From the NCBI GenBank assembly GCA_002724245.1, contig PBOG01000147.1:1-36778 (forward strand): a DNA stretch of 36,778 bases, written 5' to 3'. Below, one piece after another: positions 36,597-36,778 of the stretch. The first letter of the stretch is position 1; the number at the start of each line of letters is the position of its first letter. A model generated the notes under the pieces. It was not told where the DNA came from. It made no database searches and saw nothing but the letters and a program-made list of their open reading frames with translations. This stretch comes from Planctomycetaceae bacterium. GTDB lineage: Bacteria; Planctomycetota; Planctomycetia; Pirellulales; Pirellulaceae. The position numbers were made by a program, and so were the translations under genes.

Positions 36597-36778
36597 ATGG
36601 CTAGATCCAGAGTATTGCTAACCAGCATTCTCGTCGTGACAACACTCAATGTCGGGTTTGTCTGCGGGCAATCCAAGCACACAATCCAACTGAAACTTCG
36701 TTCCAGAGAAGAGACTGCAGTGGGCAGTGGCTACTTTCACGTCGTCGAACGGCAGGTCCAATGGGACCTCAAACGCAC
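36597..36778 (+). CDS. Secreted protein, N-terminal part (possibly isochorismatase-like)
   Basis: From the ATG at 36597 the frame is open for 60 codons to the window end. It starts MARSRVLLTSILVVTTLNVG, continuing FVCGQ, a good signal peptide, and then HTIQLKLRSREETAVGSGYF followed by HVVERQVQWDLKRT. In planctomycete secreted cysteine hydrolases of the isochorismatase/nicotinamidase group, a similar segment (SG.....V....WDP.KTA) comes just before the catalytic Asp motif; that memory is the only basis for the suggested family. The catalytic residues would lie beyond the edge. AGG is found about 9 bases before the ATG. It is divergent from the giant cytochrome gene. Confidence 0.6.
   Translation, partial: MARSRVLLTSILVVTTLNVGFVCGQSKHTIQLKLRSREETAVGSGYFHVVERQVQWDLKR

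Noticed and set aside
36082-36621. 179-codon plus-strand frame in the right intergenic region
   Set aside because: No ribosome site, Arg/Pro/Ser-rich composition, and it overlaps in another frame the start at 36597 that has a proper signal peptide.

Overview
The window looks like a piece of a Planctomycetes (PVC group) chromosome. The evidence is the gene content: DUF1501, DUF1549/DUF1553, DUF1552 and DUF1587/1592/1588/1585 proteins, very large secreted proteins that join a beta-propeller to c-type haem (CxxCH) domains, 24-residue leucine-rich repeats, PQQ-repeat lipoproteins and many-domain Ser/Thr kinases. This is inference from family content only; there is no rRNA, tRNA, transposase, integrase, CRISPR array or phage gene in the window.

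Layout. (1) 1-2601, minus strand: an efflux-type group with a TolC/CzcC-like outer-membrane lipoprotein, a small exported His-rich protein and the start of an unknown lipoprotein that runs off the left edge. (2) 3063-11041, plus strand: an LRR lipoprotein made of twelve exact 24-residue repeats, a BamB/PQQ-like propeller lipoprotein, a CotH-Fn3 protein, a membrane-anchored Ser/Thr kinase with a WD40/TolB-like sensor domain, and a YjbQ-family enzyme. (3) 11299-24072, minus strand: an esterase, a DUF1501 remnant, a mutarotase-like secreted protein, a sugar-dehydrogenase/three-CxxCH fusion, a LamG-cytochrome-DUF1592 protein, a DUF1552 protein and a zinc-ribbon kinase with a polytopic membrane domain. 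(4) 24289-30500, minus strand: DUF1549/1553 protein, DUF1501 protein and an overlapping (ATGA) secreted beta-sandwich protein. (5) 30839-32188, plus strand: a second intact DUF1501 gene, convergent with (6) 32204-36007, minus strand, a giant propeller-HEAT-cytochrome protein. (7) 36597 to the right edge: the start of a secreted protein, possibly isochorismatase-like.

Together, regions 3-6 read as a set of exported proteins for oxidation or breakdown of an extracellular (probably carbohydrate-like) substrate with periplasmic haem electron carriers, watched by two membrane kinases. The substrate is not visible from sequence. None of the families is new. The less ordinary points are a 16-bp tandem repeat that creates a small upstream ORF ending on the DUF1501 start codon, a decayed DUF1501 gene with a likely frameshift in an 8-base homopolymer, a 9-bp perfect hairpin spanning the two stop codons of a convergent gene pair, and another 9-bp perfect hairpin in the right-hand divergent intergenic region.
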